DNA from: Rhizobiaceae bacterium
GTDB lineage: Bacteria; Pseudomonadota; Alphaproteobacteria; Rhizobiales; Rhizobiaceae
DNA length: 64,000 nt
Direction: 5' to 3'
Assembly: GCA_029212415.1 (NCBI GenBank)
Contig: JARGOF010000006.1
Coordinates: 51,818 to 115,817 of the forward strand
This document shows positions 1-9,314 of the stretch, piece by piece. Positions within the stretch are counted from its first letter, which is position 1, and each line of letters starts with the position of its first letter. The translations under genes and the position numbers were made by a program. The notes beneath the pieces were generated by a model, which saw nothing but the letters and a program-made list of their open reading frames with translations, had not been told where the DNA came from and did no database searches.

Positions 1-1
1 G

Positions 2-1162
2 CCTGACATGGACGACACTGCGGTTTCGCGCATTCTCGATGCCGGTGGATCCATCGCCGGCAAGGCGGTCTGCGAGAACTACTGTGTGGCCGGGGGCAGC
101 CATACCAGTTCGACCGGTCCGGTGCACAACCCGCGCAAACATGGCTATTCAGCCGGCGGGTCCTCCTCCGGCTGCGCCGCCCTGGTTGCAGCAGGCGAGG
201 TGGATATGGCCATCGGGGGTGATCAGGCCGGATCCATCCGCATCCCGTCCGCCTATTGCGGGACCTATGGGATGAAACCCAGCTTCGGGCTGGTTCCCTA
301 TACCGGTATGATGTCGTTGGAGGCCTCCATCGACCACACCGGTCCGATTACCGCCAATGTGCGTGACAATGCCGCTCTTTTGCAGGTCATAGCAGGCGAA
401 GACGGCATGGACGCGCGCCAGCGCCATGTTCAGGTCAAGGACTATAGCGCCGATATCGGTCGTGACCTTGCCGGTCTTCGCATCGGCATTTTGCGCGAAG
501 GCTTTGGGCACGGCAATTCCGAGCCTGACGTCGACGCCGCCGTGCGCAAAGCGGCGAGCAGGCTAGCGGATCTCGGCGCTGAAGTCGAGGAGGTAAGCAT
601 CCCCATGCATCTCCACGGGTTCAGTATCTGGTCGGCACTGGTCCACGACGGCGGATATTGGGCGATGCAAACGCATGGAATGGGTTTGGGACCACAGGCG
701 CCCACGCCCAGTGATCTGCCCCATTACGCCTCGCAATGGCGGCAGCGTGGAGATGAGATGTCGGATCCACTGAAAATCATGACCTTGTTTGGCGCCTATT
801 CCACGGAAAACTATCTCGGGCGCTATTATGCCAAGGCGCAGCGGGTGCGTCGTGATCTGGCCGCAGCCTATGACAAGGCTCTGAACCATTTTGACCTGCT
901 GCTGTTACCAACCCTTCCACTCAAGGCAACGCCTTTGCCGAGTGACATGTCGGATCTGGTCGAGGTGATCGATCGATCCTGGGAGATGATCGGCAACACC
1001 AGTGCCTTCAACGTCACGGGGCATCCCGCCATGTCAGTTCCCTGCGCCACGTCAGACGGTCTGCCGATCGGCATGATGTTGGTTGGCAATTATTGGCACG
1101 AACCGACAATCTACCGGGTCGCGGCGGCTTTTGAAGCGGCAGTGGACTGGACGAAACCCTGA
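2..1162 (+). CDS. Amidase (amidase signature family), 5' end outside window
   Basis: This is the C-terminal portion of an amidase signature (AS) family hydrolase, which cleaves carboxamide C-N bonds with a Ser-cisSer-Lys triad. The reading frame is open from base 2, so the start lies upstream of the window. The first in-window Met (base 8) is probably internal, because AS enzymes normally have about 100 more N-terminal residues carrying the catalytic Lys. The glycine/serine-rich stretch GGSSSGCAAL supplies the cis-Ser, and GDQAGSIRIPSAYCG supplies the nucleophile Ser (about residue 76 counted from base 8). The GGDQ-type motif and the following GLVPYTG stretch resemble aliphatic and enantioselective amidases rather than GatA. 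Substrate cannot be told. It is followed by a hairpin and then the convergent uvrB. Confidence 0.9.
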   Translation, partial: PDMDDTAVSRILDAGGSIAGKAVCENYCVAGGSHTSSTGPVHNPRKHGYSAGGSSSGCAALVAAGEVDMAIGGDQAGSIRIPSAYCGTYGMKPSFGLVPYTGMMSLEASIDHTGPITANVRDNAALLQVIAGEDGMDARQRHVQVKDYSADIGRDLAGLRIGILREGFGHGNSEPDVDAAVRKAASRLADLGAEVEEVSIPMHLHGFSIWSALVHDGGYWAMQTHGMGLGPQAPTPSDLPHYASQWRQRGDEMSDPLKIMTLFGAYSTENYLGRYYAKAQRVRRDLAAAYDKALNHFDLLLLPTLPLKATPLPSDMSDLVEVIDRSWEMIGNTSAFNVTGHPAMSVPCATSDGLPIGMMLVGNYWHEPTIYRVAAAFEAAVDWTKP

Positions 1163-1169
1163 TCGCATC

Positions 1170-1191
1170 GCAGGGGCGGATTTGCCCCTGC
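1170..1191 (+). terminator. Hairpin downstream of amidase
   Basis: A perfect 8-bp inverted repeat (GCAGGGGC / GCCCCTGC) with a 6-base loop starts 8 bases after the amidase stop. There is no clear T-run, so it may be a weak terminator or a processing/stabilising hairpin between the amidase gene and convergent uvrB. Confidence 0.45.
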
Positions 1192-1280
1192 AAAGCTGCT
1201 CGCCGGCCGGAGAAAATCAAAGGCTCCTTGATGCGATCCAGGTAAAACCGGCAATGGCTGTCTGGCCCGCTCGGGCCGAT

Positions 1281-4088
1281 TCAATGTCCGGGTTTTCCGG
1301 TTTTGCCCCGGGTCATTTTCTTGCGCTTCTGCTCTGCCGGGTCCTCATAGGATCCCGCGCCGATCTTGCCCCGGTTGAGCGGCCCTGCATCTGCTGCGGG
1401 GTCTTTTTTGCCGGGTTTTGATGGCAGTTTGCCTGACCCCACCGGCCGCGCCACATCGGTGCCCGGGCCCATGGCGCCCAGTTCCGGCTTCTTGAAATAA
1501 TCGCCGCCGCGTTCGCTGCGTGGCAGCGGCCCTCTGGGCTTTGCCTTCTTCTCGCGGCGTGCCTTCGGACTGGCGTCCATATCGTTTTGCAGGCGGGCCA
1601 GGGGATCATCCATGACGGCCAGTTCGGTTTCGCGCAGGCGCTTCACCTCGTCGCGCAGACGAGCGGCTTCCTCGAAGTCGAGATCGGCGGCGGCATCGCG
1701 CATTTTCTTCTCGAGGCTTTCGAGATGGGCGGCAAGATTGTTGCCGATCATTGCGCCGCTTTCGGCAAAGCCCGAGATGTCGGCGCGGACATGGTCTTTT
1801 TCGTACATGCTGTCCATGATGTCGGCGATATGGGCCTTGACGCTCGCCGGTGTAATGCCGTGTTCCTTGTTATAGGCTTCCTGTTTTTCACGGCGGCGGC
1901 TGGTTTCTCCCATCGCCCGCTCCATCGAACCCGTGATGCGGTCGGCATAGAGGATAACCTTGCCGTCAACATTACGCGCGGCCCGGCCGATGGTCTGTAC
2001 CAGCGAGGTTTCGGAGCGCAGAAAGCCTTCCTTGTCAGCGTCCAGAATGGCGACCAGTCCGCATTCGGGAATATCGAGACCTTCGCGCAGCAGGTTGATG
2101 CCGATGAGCACGTCGAAAGCGCCCAGCCGCAGGTCGCGGATGATTTCAATGCGCTCCAGCGTATCGATGTCGGAATGCATGTAGCGCACCCGAACACCCT
2201 GTTCGTGGAGATATTCGGTCAGGTCTTCGGCCATGCGTTTGGTCAGTACGGTTACCAATGTGCGATAGCCTTCGCTGGCCTTCTGCCGGATTTCGTCCAG
2301 CACGTCATCAACCTGATTTTTTGCCGGGCGCACTTCGACAGGCGGGTCTATCAGGCCGGTCGGGCGAATGACCTGTTCGGCAAAGACGCCGCCGGATTGT
2401 TCCATTTCCCAGGTGCTGGGTGTCGCCGATACCGCAATGGTCTGCGGGCGCATGGCGTCCCATTCCTCGAAACGCAGAGGGCGGTTGTCCATGCAGGACG
2501 GCAGGCGGAAACCATATTCGGCCAGGGTTGCCTTGCGCCGAAAGTCGCCGCGATACATGGCGCCGATCTGCGGCACCGTGACGTGGCTTTCATCCAGAAA
2601 GATCAGCGCATTGTCCGGTATATATTCAAACAGGGTTGGGGGCGGCTCACCCGGCGCGCGCCCGGTCAGGTAGCGGGAATAATTCTCGATACCCTGACAG
2701 GAGCCTGTCGCCTCCAGCATTTCCAGATCATAGCGGGTGCGCTGCTCCAGTCGCTGGGCTTCCAGCAAACGCCCGGCCTTCTGCAGTTCCGCCAGCCGGT
2801 GGGTGAGTTCTTCCTTGATCGATTTTGCCGCCTGGTTGAGCGTTGGACGGGGCGTCACATAATGCGAATTGGCATAGATCTTGACCGATTTCAGATCATC
2901 CGTCTTGTGCCCGGTCAGCGGATCGAATTCGGTGATCGAGTCAATCTCGTCTCCGAACAGCGAAATGCGCCAGGCCCGGTCTTCCAGATGCGCCGGGAAT
3001 ATTTCGATGGTGTCGCCGCGCACGCGAAATGTTCCACGCACGAAGTTGATGTCGGAGCGACGATATTGCTGCGCCACAAGGTCGGCCAGCAATTGCCGCT
3101 GATCAATGCGATCACCCAGTTCCATCTGGAAGGTCATCGCAGTGTAGGTTTCCACCGAACCGATACCATAGATGCACGATACGGAGGCGACGATGATCGC
3201 GTCATCGCGCTCCATCAGGGCGCGTGTTGCCGAGTGCCGCATCCGGTCAATCTGTTCATTGATGGATGATTCTTTTTCAATGTAGGTGTCGGAGCGCGCC
3301 ACATAGGCTTCCGGCTGGTAGTAGTCATAGTAGGAGACGAAGTATTCGACCGCATTGTCGGGAAAAAAATGCTTGAATTCCCCGTAGAGCTGCGCTGCCA
3401 ATGTCTTGTTGGGTGCCAGGATCAGGGCAGGGCGCTGGGTCAGTTCAATCACCTTGGCCATGGTGAAGGTCTTGCCGGAGCCGGTGACGCCCAGCAGTAC
3501 CTGGGTGCGATCATTATCGTCCAGACCGGCGATCAGGTCCTTGATCGCTGTCGGCTGGTCACCGGCGGGCTCGAAATCCGTCTGCATCCGGATCTCTATG
3601 CCACCTTCTGATTTTTCCGGGCGGGCCGGGCGATGGGGAATCCAGGCCTTGCCGTTCTTGAACAGCGGATTGCCTGATTCGATCAGCTTTGAAAGGGCAT
3701 CGACGGTGGCCGTGACACCTGAATCGTCATCAAAAGCCGGGCTTGTCTGTTTCGCCTTGCCCTTGCCAGCCTTGCCTGCTTTTCGGCTGTCTGCCTGAAG
3801 GGCCTGCGCGTCTTCCAGCGATATATCGAGACCGGCAACCGGATTGAGACCTGCGGCAGCGCGGGTTTTGGGATCATTGCTGCCACCAATGGACGTACCG
3901 CGCGCTGTGCGGCCGGTCGTGACATTTCCACTGGCCGGTTTTGAAGATTTCGATTTCTGCCGTTTGGCCTCTGTCGAAACCTCTTTTGCCCACGCACTGA
4001 CTGTCCCGGACAAAGGTGCCCCGTCCAGCGGTTTTTGCGGTGCTTCTGAAAAACCGGGTTCTGAATTTTTTTTGCTGTTGGAACTCAT
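1281..4088 (-). CDS. uvrB: Excinuclease ABC subunit B (UvrB) with long terminal extensions
   Basis: UvrB is the damage-verifying helicase of nucleotide excision repair; it is loaded by UvrA and recruits UvrC. The product is about 935 residues, against roughly 670 in E. coli. The extra length is a Lys/Ser/Ala-rich N-terminal extension of about 165 residues and a basic C-terminal tail of over 100 residues after the UVR domain, both typical of rhizobial UvrB. Walker A GVTGSGKT is near residues 200-207 and the beta-hairpin motif YDYYQPEAY follows. The DESH box and the [10 protein letters not shown] helicase motif are present. The UVR coiled coil ([17 protein letters not shown]) precedes the tail. 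The frame is open upstream to 4229, but I start at the ATG at 4088 because the upstream 47 residues look like untranslated sequence. No strong Shine-Dalgarno is visible there. Confidence 0.97.
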   Translation of the reverse strand: MSSNSKKNSEPGFSEAPQKPLDGAPLSGTVSAWAKEVSTEAKRQKSKSSKPASGNVTTGRTARGTSIGGSNDPKTRAAAGLNPVAGLDISLEDAQALQADSRKAGKAGKGKAKQTSPAFDDDSGVTATVDALSKLIESGNPLFKNGKAWIPHRPARPEKSEGGIEIRMQTDFEPAGDQPTAIKDLIAGLDDNDRTQVLLGVTGSGKTFTMAKVIELTQRPALILAPNKTLAAQLYGEFKHFFPDNAVEYFVSYYDYYQPEAYVARSDTYIEKESSINEQIDRMRHSATRALMERDDAIIVASVSCIYGIGSVETYTAMTFQMELGDRIDQRQLLADLVAQQYRRSDINFVRGTFRVRGDTIEIFPAHLEDRAWRISLFGDEIDSITEFDPLTGHKTDDLKSVKIYANSHYVTPRPTLNQAAKSIKEELTHRLAELQKAGRLLEAQRLEQRTRYDLEMLEATGSCQGIENYSRYLTGRAPGEPPPTLFEYIPDNALIFLDESHVTVPQIGAMYRGDFRRKATLAEYGFRLPSCMDNRPLRFEEWDAMRPQTIAVSATPSTWEMEQSGGVFAEQVIRPTGLIDPPVEVRPAKNQVDDVLDEIRQKASEGYRTLVTVLTKRMAEDLTEYLHEQGVRVRYMHSDIDTLERIEIIRDLRLGAFDVLIGINLLREGLDIPECGLVAILDADKEGFLRSETSLVQTIGRAARNVDGKVILYADRITGSMERAMGETSRRREKQEAYNKEHGITPASVKAHIADIMDSMYEKDHVRADISGFAESGAMIGNNLAAHLESLEKKMRDAAADLDFEEAARLRDEVKRLRETELAVMDDPLARLQNDMDASPKARREKKAKPRGPLPRSERGGDYFKKPELGAMGPGTDVARPVGSGKLPSKPGKKDPAADAGPLNRGKIGAGSYEDPAEQKRKKMTRGKTGKPGH

Positions 4089-4277
4089 GGGGTGAATATG
4101 GAGATTGAAAGGGCAATTGGAAAGAGCGTGCTGCACAAATATGGCACCCTCTTGCCACCCTGGTGTCAGGAGAGTGCTTCTGAAAAGAACGACAAAGTTC
4201 AGATGGCCCGGTATCCAGCCAAGAGCCATTCAGTCAGGCATTGCCAATCCGGATGGCCCATTTCGGCAGGGTTTGGA

Positions 4278-4306
4278 TTGTCAGGGGGGGGGGGTTGTCA
4301 GGGGGG
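4278..4306. repeat. Duplicated TTGTCA-G(n) motif with an 11-G homopolymer
   Basis: TTGTCA followed by 11 G (4278-4294) is immediately followed by TTGTCA and 6 G (4295-4306). The second copy contains the stop codon (minus strand TGA, 4298-4300) and last two Pro codons of the thioesterase gene. The 11-G run lies just beyond the stop. Homopolymers of this length are slippage-prone; a +1 change in the 6-C coding run would read on into the 11-C run and end at the next TGA. Confidence 0.8.
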
Positions 4307-4708
4307 ACTGGATACGGACAAGGGAGAAATTGGCGTGGGCTTTCCATCCTCATCCAGGGCGACCATGACAAAACGACCGACGATCAGTTTTTCGCGGTGG
4401 GGTTTCAGATAGCGTTGAGCCCAGGCCTCGACCAGCAACGTCATGGACGTACGGCCGGTCTTTTCGATCTCGATATAGACGCAAAGCGTGTCACCGACAT
4501 GCATGGGTCTTTCGAAAACCATTTCGTTGACTGCTGCCGTCACGACGCGACCTCCCGCGTGTTCGGCCGCCCGTATGCCGCAGGCAAGGTCCATTTGTGC
4601 CATGACCCAGCCGCCGAATATGTCGCCGGCTGCATTGGCGTCACCCGGCATGGCCAGAGTGCGCAATGTCAACATACCCTGTGGTTCGCTTGTCTCGGTA
4701 TTGCTCAT
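4298..4708 (-). CDS. YciA-type acyl-CoA thioesterase
   Basis: A hot-dog fold thioesterase of about 136 residues that hydrolyses acyl-CoA esters in the cytoplasm. The TLAMPGDANAAGDIFGGWVM stretch (N/D-x-G-DIFGGW) is the hallmark of the YciA/BACH group and includes the catalytic Asp. Of two adjacent ATG codons, the second (4708) is preferred because the GGAG ribosome-binding site is 5 bases from it and only 2 from the first. The extreme C-terminus (SSPP) is encoded by a G/C homopolymer repeat, see the repeat entry. It stands alone, with uvrB transcribed in the same direction downstream and a small secreted protein gene, also on the minus strand, upstream. The in-vivo acyl chain preference is not visible. 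Confidence 0.88.
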   Translation of the reverse strand: MSNTETSEPQGMLTLRTLAMPGDANAAGDIFGGWVMAQMDLACGIRAAEHAGGRVVTAAVNEMVFERPMHVGDTLCVYIEIEKTGRTSMTLLVEAWAQRYLKPHREKLIVGRFVMVALDEDGKPTPISPLSVSSPP

Positions 4709-4843
4709 CATTGCTCCGGTTTTCAAATCGAAATGACAACCATCTATAGACGGTTGCGGTCACCATGACGAGACCGCTTGCGACTGCGGCAATGGAAAAG
4801 ATCAACCGATGGGCCCGGCGGTCAGGCCGCTTCTATGTGGCGC

Positions 4844-5146
4844 TCAATCGTTGTAGAATTCCAGATCTGCACATTTGCGAACGGGGCAATTCTTTCTGTC
4901 GCGGGTCGGGACATAGGCGCGCTTGGCGTATTCTCCAACATCGCAATAGAGGCCATTGCGCACGTATCGGTCATAGAGTTGCAATGACGGATTGCGGGTC
5001 GAGCGGTAACGCAGGATTGCAGCGCCATTGCGATCGACAGCCGATTGAACAGCGCCACAGGTCATGGTCTGAACATTGTACCGATTGATCGCAAATGCCG
5101 GAAGACTGATTGCGGTGACACACAGGGCCAAGATGATTCTCTTCAT
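4844..5146 (-). CDS. Small secreted cysteine-containing protein, unknown function
   Basis: About 100 residues. The N-terminus MKRIILALCVTAISLPAFA is a clear Sec signal peptide with an AxA-like cleavage site. The mature part is about 80 residues with four Cys (MTCGAV, GLYCDVG, NCPVRKC), which suggests two disulfides, and a Tyr/Arg-rich middle. The ATG at 5146 is chosen because it gives the signal peptide directly and follows a GGAGAACC ribosome-binding site; the frame is open upstream to 5185. I do not recognise a named family; similar short periplasmic proteins are common in rhizobia. It is divergent from the TfoX-N gene. Confidence 0.65.
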   Translation of the reverse strand: MKRIILALCVTAISLPAFAINRYNVQTMTCGAVQSAVDRNGAAILRYRSTRNPSLQLYDRYVRNGLYCDVGEYAKRAYVPTRDRKNCPVRKCADLEFYND

Positions 5147-5359
5147 AGCGGGTTCTCCAAAAGCTGGGGCAGGCCATCCTTGCACAAAGACATATGTCCT
5201 GCGACTATGGGTTTCATTTATGGCAATAATATTTTCTTGAAAGAGCCGCCACGGTTTTTTGTAGAGATGCTGCAGAACTGTCCGTTTTCAATGAGAACGT
5301 CTGGGTGGCAAATATTTCCGGTCTGCAAAAGGGGGCTGGGTTCAACGGGAGAGCAAAGG

Positions 5360-5689
5360 ATGGCCCATGATCCGCATCTTGCCGAATTGCTTCGTGAAGC
5401 CTTGGCCGACCGGGCAGGCATCACCGAAAAGAACATGTTTGGCGGTGTCTGTTTTCTGCTCAATGGCAATATGTTCGGCGGCATTGCCAATCACGACAGC
5501 TTCATGTTTCGTGTCGGCAAGGACAGGCACGAAGAGGCCTTGAGCAGGCCGGGCGCCAGACCGATGGATTTTACCGGCCGCAAGATGGTCGGTTTTGTCT
5601 ATGTCGATGCCGAGACGGCTTTGGACACAGGCCTTGCCGAATGGGTCGATTTCACATTCGCCTTTGTCGGTGGTCTGAAGCCAAAATAG
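5360..5689 (+). CDS. TfoX/Sxy N-terminal domain protein
   Basis: About 109 residues matching the TfoX_N fold: MFGGVCFLLNGNMFGGI at about 29-45, followed by a FRVG segment and the PMDFTGRKMVGFVYVD stretch. It lacks the C-terminal domain of full-length TfoX/Sxy, the competence regulator of gammaproteobacteria. Single-domain versions are widespread in alphaproteobacteria and their role is unknown, so a competence function should not be assumed. The ATG at 5360 has a purine-rich GGGAGAGCAAAGG leader. It lies 10 bases upstream of the DUF2461 gene and is probably co-transcribed with it. Confidence 0.82.
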   Translation: MAHDPHLAELLREALADRAGITEKNMFGGVCFLLNGNMFGGIANHDSFMFRVGKDRHEEALSRPGARPMDFTGRKMVGFVYVDAETALDTGLAEWVDFTFAFVGGLKPK

Positions 5690-5699
5690 GAGGTTGCTG

Positions 5700-6395
5700 A
5701 TGTTTCAGGGGTTTTCGGAGAAATCCGTCGCATTTCTGGCTGCGTTGAAAGCAAACAACAACCGCGCGTGGTTCGAAGACAATCGCTCGGAATTTCAGTC
5801 CCTTTGCGTGGATCCGGCCCTGGACCTGATCGAAGCGCTTGCACCCGTGGCGCAGACCCTTGATCCTGCGCACAATGCCGTTCCCAAATTGAACAAGTCG
5901 TTGCGCCGCATTCACCGCGATACGCGATTTTCAAAGGACAAGACACCCTATCACACCCATATTCATATCGTGTTCTGGGCAGGGGACCACCCCAATCGAT
6001 CCCCCGGCATTCATCTGGTTTTATCCCATGATCATTTCGGTTTTGGCGCCGGGCACTGGGCCTTTGCGGGCGAGGGGCTGGGGCGATACCGTGCGGCGGT
6101 TGTCAACCAGAAACACAGGGCAGCGCTTGAGGCGGCGCTTCAATCAGCGTCGCGTGTCGGCTGTTTTCCAGGAGAGCCGGAACTGAAGAAAGTCCCGCGC
6201 GGCTTTGATGCGGCCGATCCGGCAGCCGACCTTCTGCGCCGCAAGGGCATTGTGGCACGATCGGCCGAGACCGCCGGGTTTGACAAACGCCTGTTTGGCC
6301 CGGCCGCTCTTGACTATCTGACGGAAATCATGGGAGCACTGGCACCGCTTGATCGCTGGATTGATCGTGTCGTGGAAAATGGTCAGGAGACCTGA
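5700..6395 (+). CDS. DUF2461 family protein
   Basis: About 231 residues of the DUF2461 (TIGR02453) family, with no established biochemical role. The N-terminal FQGFSEKSVAFLAALKANNN and the central RIHRDTRFSKDKTPYHTH segment are the family signatures; the latter carries conserved basic residues. No signal peptide or membrane segment is seen, so it is cytoplasmic. The ATG at 5700 is preceded by a perfect AGGAGG at 5688-5693 with 6-base spacing. The gene sits between TfoX-N and the extensin-like gene, all on the plus strand with gaps of 10 bases or fewer, so the three are probably one transcript. Confidence 0.87.
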   Translation: MFQGFSEKSVAFLAALKANNNRAWFEDNRSEFQSLCVDPALDLIEALAPVAQTLDPAHNAVPKLNKSLRRIHRDTRFSKDKTPYHTHIHIVFWAGDHPNRSPGIHLVLSHDHFGFGAGHWAFAGEGLGRYRAAVVNQKHRAALEAALQSASRVGCFPGEPELKKVPRGFDAADPAADLLRRKGIVARSAETAGFDKRLFGPAALDYLTEIMGALAPLDRWIDRVVENGQET

Positions 6396-6400
6396 TTTTT

Positions 6401-7114
6401 GTGAAACGGTTGTTGCTGAATTGCTTCGCGCTGGTCGCCGGAGCGTTGCTGGTTCTGCCGACGCTGTCCTTTGCGCAGGACTACATTCCCGTGCCCACAC
6501 CGCGCCCAACCGCGACGGAGCAGCTGGGGGATCTGCTCAAAGCAAAACCCTTGTCGGTTTTGCCCCAAAAGGAAAGAGCCTGCAGGAGCCGTCTGAGGAA
6601 AATGGGCGTCCGGTTCAAAGCCGTCGAGCGGATCCACGGCAAAGGCAAATGCGGCATTAAATACCCTTTGGAGATCGCCGGTCTTCCCGGTGGTGTAAAG
6701 CTCTCGGGCCGCACGGTTCTCAATTGTCGTGCAGGAGAGGCCCTCGCCGAATGGACGGTCAAAACCGCAGCGCCTGCAGCACAAAAACGCTTCAAATCGA
6801 AGCTTATTCGCATTGATCAATATGCGTCCTATGATTGCCGCACGCGCAATTCCCAGCCGGGCGCCAAAATTTCTCAGCATTCATTGGGCAATGCCATTGA
6901 TCTGGGGCGTTTTCATATGGCCAATGGAACCATTGTCGATGTGGCCTCCCGTCCGTTGCCGGGAATGCCCAAACGACGATTTATGAAAACCTTGCGGGAT
7001 GCGGCCTGCACCTATTTCACAACCGTGCTCGGGCCGGGAAGTGATGTTCACCACAAGGACCATTTTCACTTCGATATCGCCAGCCGCCGCAACGGCTATC
7101 GCTATTGCAAGTAA
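6401..7114 (+). CDS. Extensin-like C-terminal domain protein, secreted
   Basis: About 237 residues with a GTG start five bases after the DUF2461 stop. Residues 1-25 (MKRLLLNCFALVAGALLVLP...SFA) form a Sec signal peptide, followed by a short Pro-rich linker (VPVPTPRPT type). The rest matches the extensin-like C-terminal domain (PF06904): Cys pairs, the SQHSLGNAIDLGRF motif and the HHKDHFHFDI motif. The conserved His/Asp set resembles the metal site of LAS/VanY-type peptidoglycan peptidases (H-x(n)-D ... H-x-H), so a periplasmic cell-wall peptidase role is plausible but inferred. Function is not experimentally established for the family in bacteria. Confidence 0.88.
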   Translation: MKRLLLNCFALVAGALLVLPTLSFAQDYIPVPTPRPTATEQLGDLLKAKPLSVLPQKERACRSRLRKMGVRFKAVERIHGKGKCGIKYPLEIAGLPGGVKLSGRTVLNCRAGEALAEWTVKTAAPAAQKRFKSKLIRIDQYASYDCRTRNSQPGAKISQHSLGNAIDLGRFHMANGTIVDVASRPLPGMPKRRFMKTLRDAACTYFTTVLGPGSDVHHKDHFHFDIASRRNGYRYCK

Positions 7115-7132
7115 AGGGACTTTGGCTGCCCG

Positions 7133-8149
7133 TTATCCCTTGTCGCTGACGCCTGCCTGCTCGAAGGTTGCCATGCCCGTGTGGCACAGGGCAGCAGCCT
7201 TGACGATACCCGCAGCCAACGCTGCTCCGGTTCCTTCACCCAGACGCATGTCCAGAGACAACAAGGGTTTTTTGCCCAGCCTGGCAATCGCACCTGCATG
7301 TCCGGGTTCGGCCGAGACGTGACCGATCATGCAATGCTCCAGTGCCGTGTCATTGGCTGCATGCAGCAGGGCTGCTGCTGCTGTGGCCACATAGCCGTCA
7401 ATGATGACCGGAATTTTTTCCATGCGGGCTGCAAGGATGGCCCCGGCCATGGCGGCAATTTCACGACCACCCAGCCGCCGCAGCACTTCCAGAGGATCTG
7501 ACAGGTGCGCCTTGTGCAGGTTCACGGCCTTTTCAACTGCAGCAATCTTGCGTTTCAGGCCGTCTCCCTGCGCGCCGGTGCCCGGTCCGGTCCAGTCCTC
7601 GGCAGAACCGCCGTAAAGCGCATGGAATATGGCCGCTGCAATGGTGGTGTTGCCGATGCCCATTTCGCCGATACACAGAAGATCTGTTCCGCCGGCTATT
7701 GATTCCATTCCAAAGGCCATGGTGGCCGCACAGGCTCTTTCGTCGAGAGCTGCTTCCTCGGTGATATCGGCGGTCGGGTAATCCAGCGCCAGATCGAAGA
7801 CCTTGAGGCCGAGGTCATGGGCGATACAGATCTGGTTTATGGCTGCGCCACCAGCGGCAAAATTGGAAACCATCTGTGCCGTCACCTCAGAGGGAAACGG
7901 CGATACGCCCTGCTTTGTCACGCCATGGTTGCCGGCAAATACGGCCACCAGAGGGCGTGTCACGGCCGGCGTGCGGCCGGTCCAGGCGGCGAGCCATTCG
8001 GCGATTTCCTCAAGCCGTCCCAGAGCGCCTGGCGGCTTTGTCAGAAAGGCGTCCCTGTCGCGCACGGCCTGAACAGCCGCCTGGTCGGGACCCGGCAGAT
8101 TGGCAAGCAATTCGCGGATGTCGTCAAATGGAAGGCCTGAAGTCGCCAT
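7133..8149 (-). CDS. cobT: Nicotinate-nucleotide-dimethylbenzimidazole phosphoribosyltransferase
   Basis: CobT (CobU in Pseudomonas naming) transfers phosphoribose from nicotinate mononucleotide to 5,6-dimethylbenzimidazole, making alpha-ribazole phosphate for the lower ligand of B12. About 338 residues, the usual length. LTKPPGALGRLEEIA near the N-terminus and the GEMGIGNTTIAAAI motif near the middle are the family signatures; the C-terminal segment LDMRLGEGTGAALA contains the conserved catalytic Glu. The ATG at 8149 is chosen because homologous sequence begins there; the frame is open to 8245 without similarity. It is divergent from cobS across 113 bases; no cobalamin riboswitch is apparent in so short a gap. 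Confidence 0.95.
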   Translation of the reverse strand: MATSGLPFDDIRELLANLPGPDQAAVQAVRDRDAFLTKPPGALGRLEEIAEWLAAWTGRTPAVTRPLVAVFAGNHGVTKQGVSPFPSEVTAQMVSNFAAGGAAINQICIAHDLGLKVFDLALDYPTADITEEAALDERACAATMAFGMESIAGGTDLLCIGEMGIGNTTIAAAIFHALYGGSAEDWTGPGTGAQGDGLKRKIAAVEKAVNLHKAHLSDPLEVLRRLGGREIAAMAGAILAARMEKIPVIIDGYVATAAAALLHAANDTALEHCMIGHVSAEPGHAGAIARLGKKPLLSLDMRLGEGTGAALAAGIVKAAALCHTGMATFEQAGVSDKG

Positions 8150-8262
8150 CAATAATGTCCTTGTGTTTCGAAAACAGTCTGGCAATAGGATATACGCAGA
8201 TAAATGCAAATGATTTCGTGGGTCGTTGTCAGATCGCCGCAGCACGCCGCTTGAGGACCAAT

Positions 8263-9042
8263 ATGAACAATCTCATTGTCGATACCGCGCGTTCGGTGGC
8301 TTTCTTGAGCCGGATTCCCGTTGCGGACAGGTATTTTGCGGGACATGAGGACCAGCCGATGGCCCATTGTGTCCGTGCCTATGGTTTTGCCGGCGCCATC
8401 ATCGCCTTGCCATCGGCTCTCTTGCTGTTCTGCCTGTTGATGCTTGGATTGGATGCTCTTCTCGCTGCGGCGCTGGCTGTTGTGCTGCAATTGCTGGTGA
8501 CCGGCGCTTTGCATGAGGACGGGCTTGCCGATTGCGCAGATGGTTTTGGCGGTGGGCGTGACCGGCAAAGGGTGCTGGATATCATGAAAGACAGCACCAT
8601 TGGCGCCTATGGTGGCATTGCACTGATCATGGCCTTGCTGCTGCGCGTGCTGGCTCTCGGCGCCATAGCGGCATCGACCCATGCTTTTGTTGTTGCTCTG
8701 GCATTGTTGTCTGTTTCCATCCTCAGCCGCGGCGTCATGGTCTGGCACTGGACCAGTCTGCCGGCCGCCAAAAGTGGCGGTGTCGCCGCTGCCGCAGGCC
8801 AGCCAACGCGTGAAGCCATGGTGTTTGCCGTCGCGTCCAGTCTGGTTCTTGCCATAGTGCTGGCGCTGCCGGTGGCAGGCTGGGCCAGCATTGTTTCACT
8901 GCTGATTTTGACTGCCGGAGCCGGCATATTGTGGACACGCAGGTGCCGGGCGAGGATTGAAGGCCATACGGGTGATACGATCGGCGCATGCCAGCAAGTC
9001 TGTGAGATCGCGGCGCTTTTAGGACTTGCCGTTTGGTGTTAG
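8263..9042 (+). CDS. cobS: Adenosylcobinamide-GDP ribazoletransferase (cobalamin synthase)
   Basis: CobS (CobV) is an integral membrane enzyme joining adenosylcobinamide-GDP and alpha-ribazole, the last assembly step of adenosylcobalamin. About 259 residues with five or six hydrophobic segments. The cytoplasmic signature GALHEDGLADCADGFGGG, then RVLDIMKDSTIGAYG, is near residues 82-120 and carries the metal-binding Asp/Glu residues. The ATG at 8263 starts a protein aligned with the family; the long open frame back to 7876 runs antisense to cobT. Upstream AGGACC is a weak ribosome-binding site. It faces away from cobT and is followed by DUF1289 and an aspartic protease gene, an order common in rhizobia. 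Confidence 0.95.
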   Translation: MNNLIVDTARSVAFLSRIPVADRYFAGHEDQPMAHCVRAYGFAGAIIALPSALLLFCLLMLGLDALLAAALAVVLQLLVTGALHEDGLADCADGFGGGRDRQRVLDIMKDSTIGAYGGIALIMALLLRVLALGAIAASTHAFVVALALLSVSILSRGVMVWHWTSLPAAKSGGVAAAAGQPTREAMVFAVASSLVLAIVLALPVAGWASIVSLLILTAGAGILWTRRCRARIEGHTGDTIGACQQVCEIAALLGLAVWC

Positions 9043-9081
9043 TAGGACAATATACTGTGCTGGTTCTGGTGATGGCGGAAA

Positions 9082-9312
9082 ATGAGCGATATCGAATCTC
9101 CCTGCATCCTTGTGTGCTCGATAGATATGAAGACCGGCTATTGTTTCGGCTGCGGGCGCACGGGTGATGAAATTGCCGGGTGGCTGGACTATTCAGCCAG
9201 CCAGCGGCGCGCTGTGATGGATGTTCTGCCCGACCGGATGGAGACCATTGAACGCAAGCCGAGGCGTGAGACAAAGCGGAAAAGATTGGCGCGCGAGCGG
9301 AGTGAGAGTTGA
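9082..9312 (+). CDS. DUF1289 domain protein
   Basis: About 76 residues. The Cys motif [22 protein letters not shown] (read in two halves: SPCxxxC and YCxGCxRT) is the DUF1289 signature and probably binds a metal (zinc or Fe-S; not established). The C-terminal third is strongly basic ([17 protein letters not shown]). It overlaps the next gene by at most a few bases or abuts it, which suggests coupling with the TIGR02281 protease. No signal peptide, so cytoplasmic. Confidence 0.9.
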   Translation: MSDIESPCILVCSIDMKTGYCFGCGRTGDEIAGWLDYSASQRRAVMDVLPDRMETIERKPRRETKRKRLARERSES

Positions 9313-9314
9313 TA

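Noticed and set aside
1587-3269. 560-residue plus-strand open frame antisense to uvrB
   Set aside because: It mirrors uvrB with codon-bias-driven openness; no family-like motifs and the opposite strand gives an intact UvrB.
7876-8262. N-terminal extension of the cobS frame
   Set aside because: Runs antisense through cobT and has no similarity to CobS, whose sequence begins at 8263.
8150-8262. Cobalamin riboswitch between cobT and cobS
   Set aside because: The gap is 113 bases and no B12-box-like or conserved stem structure is visible.
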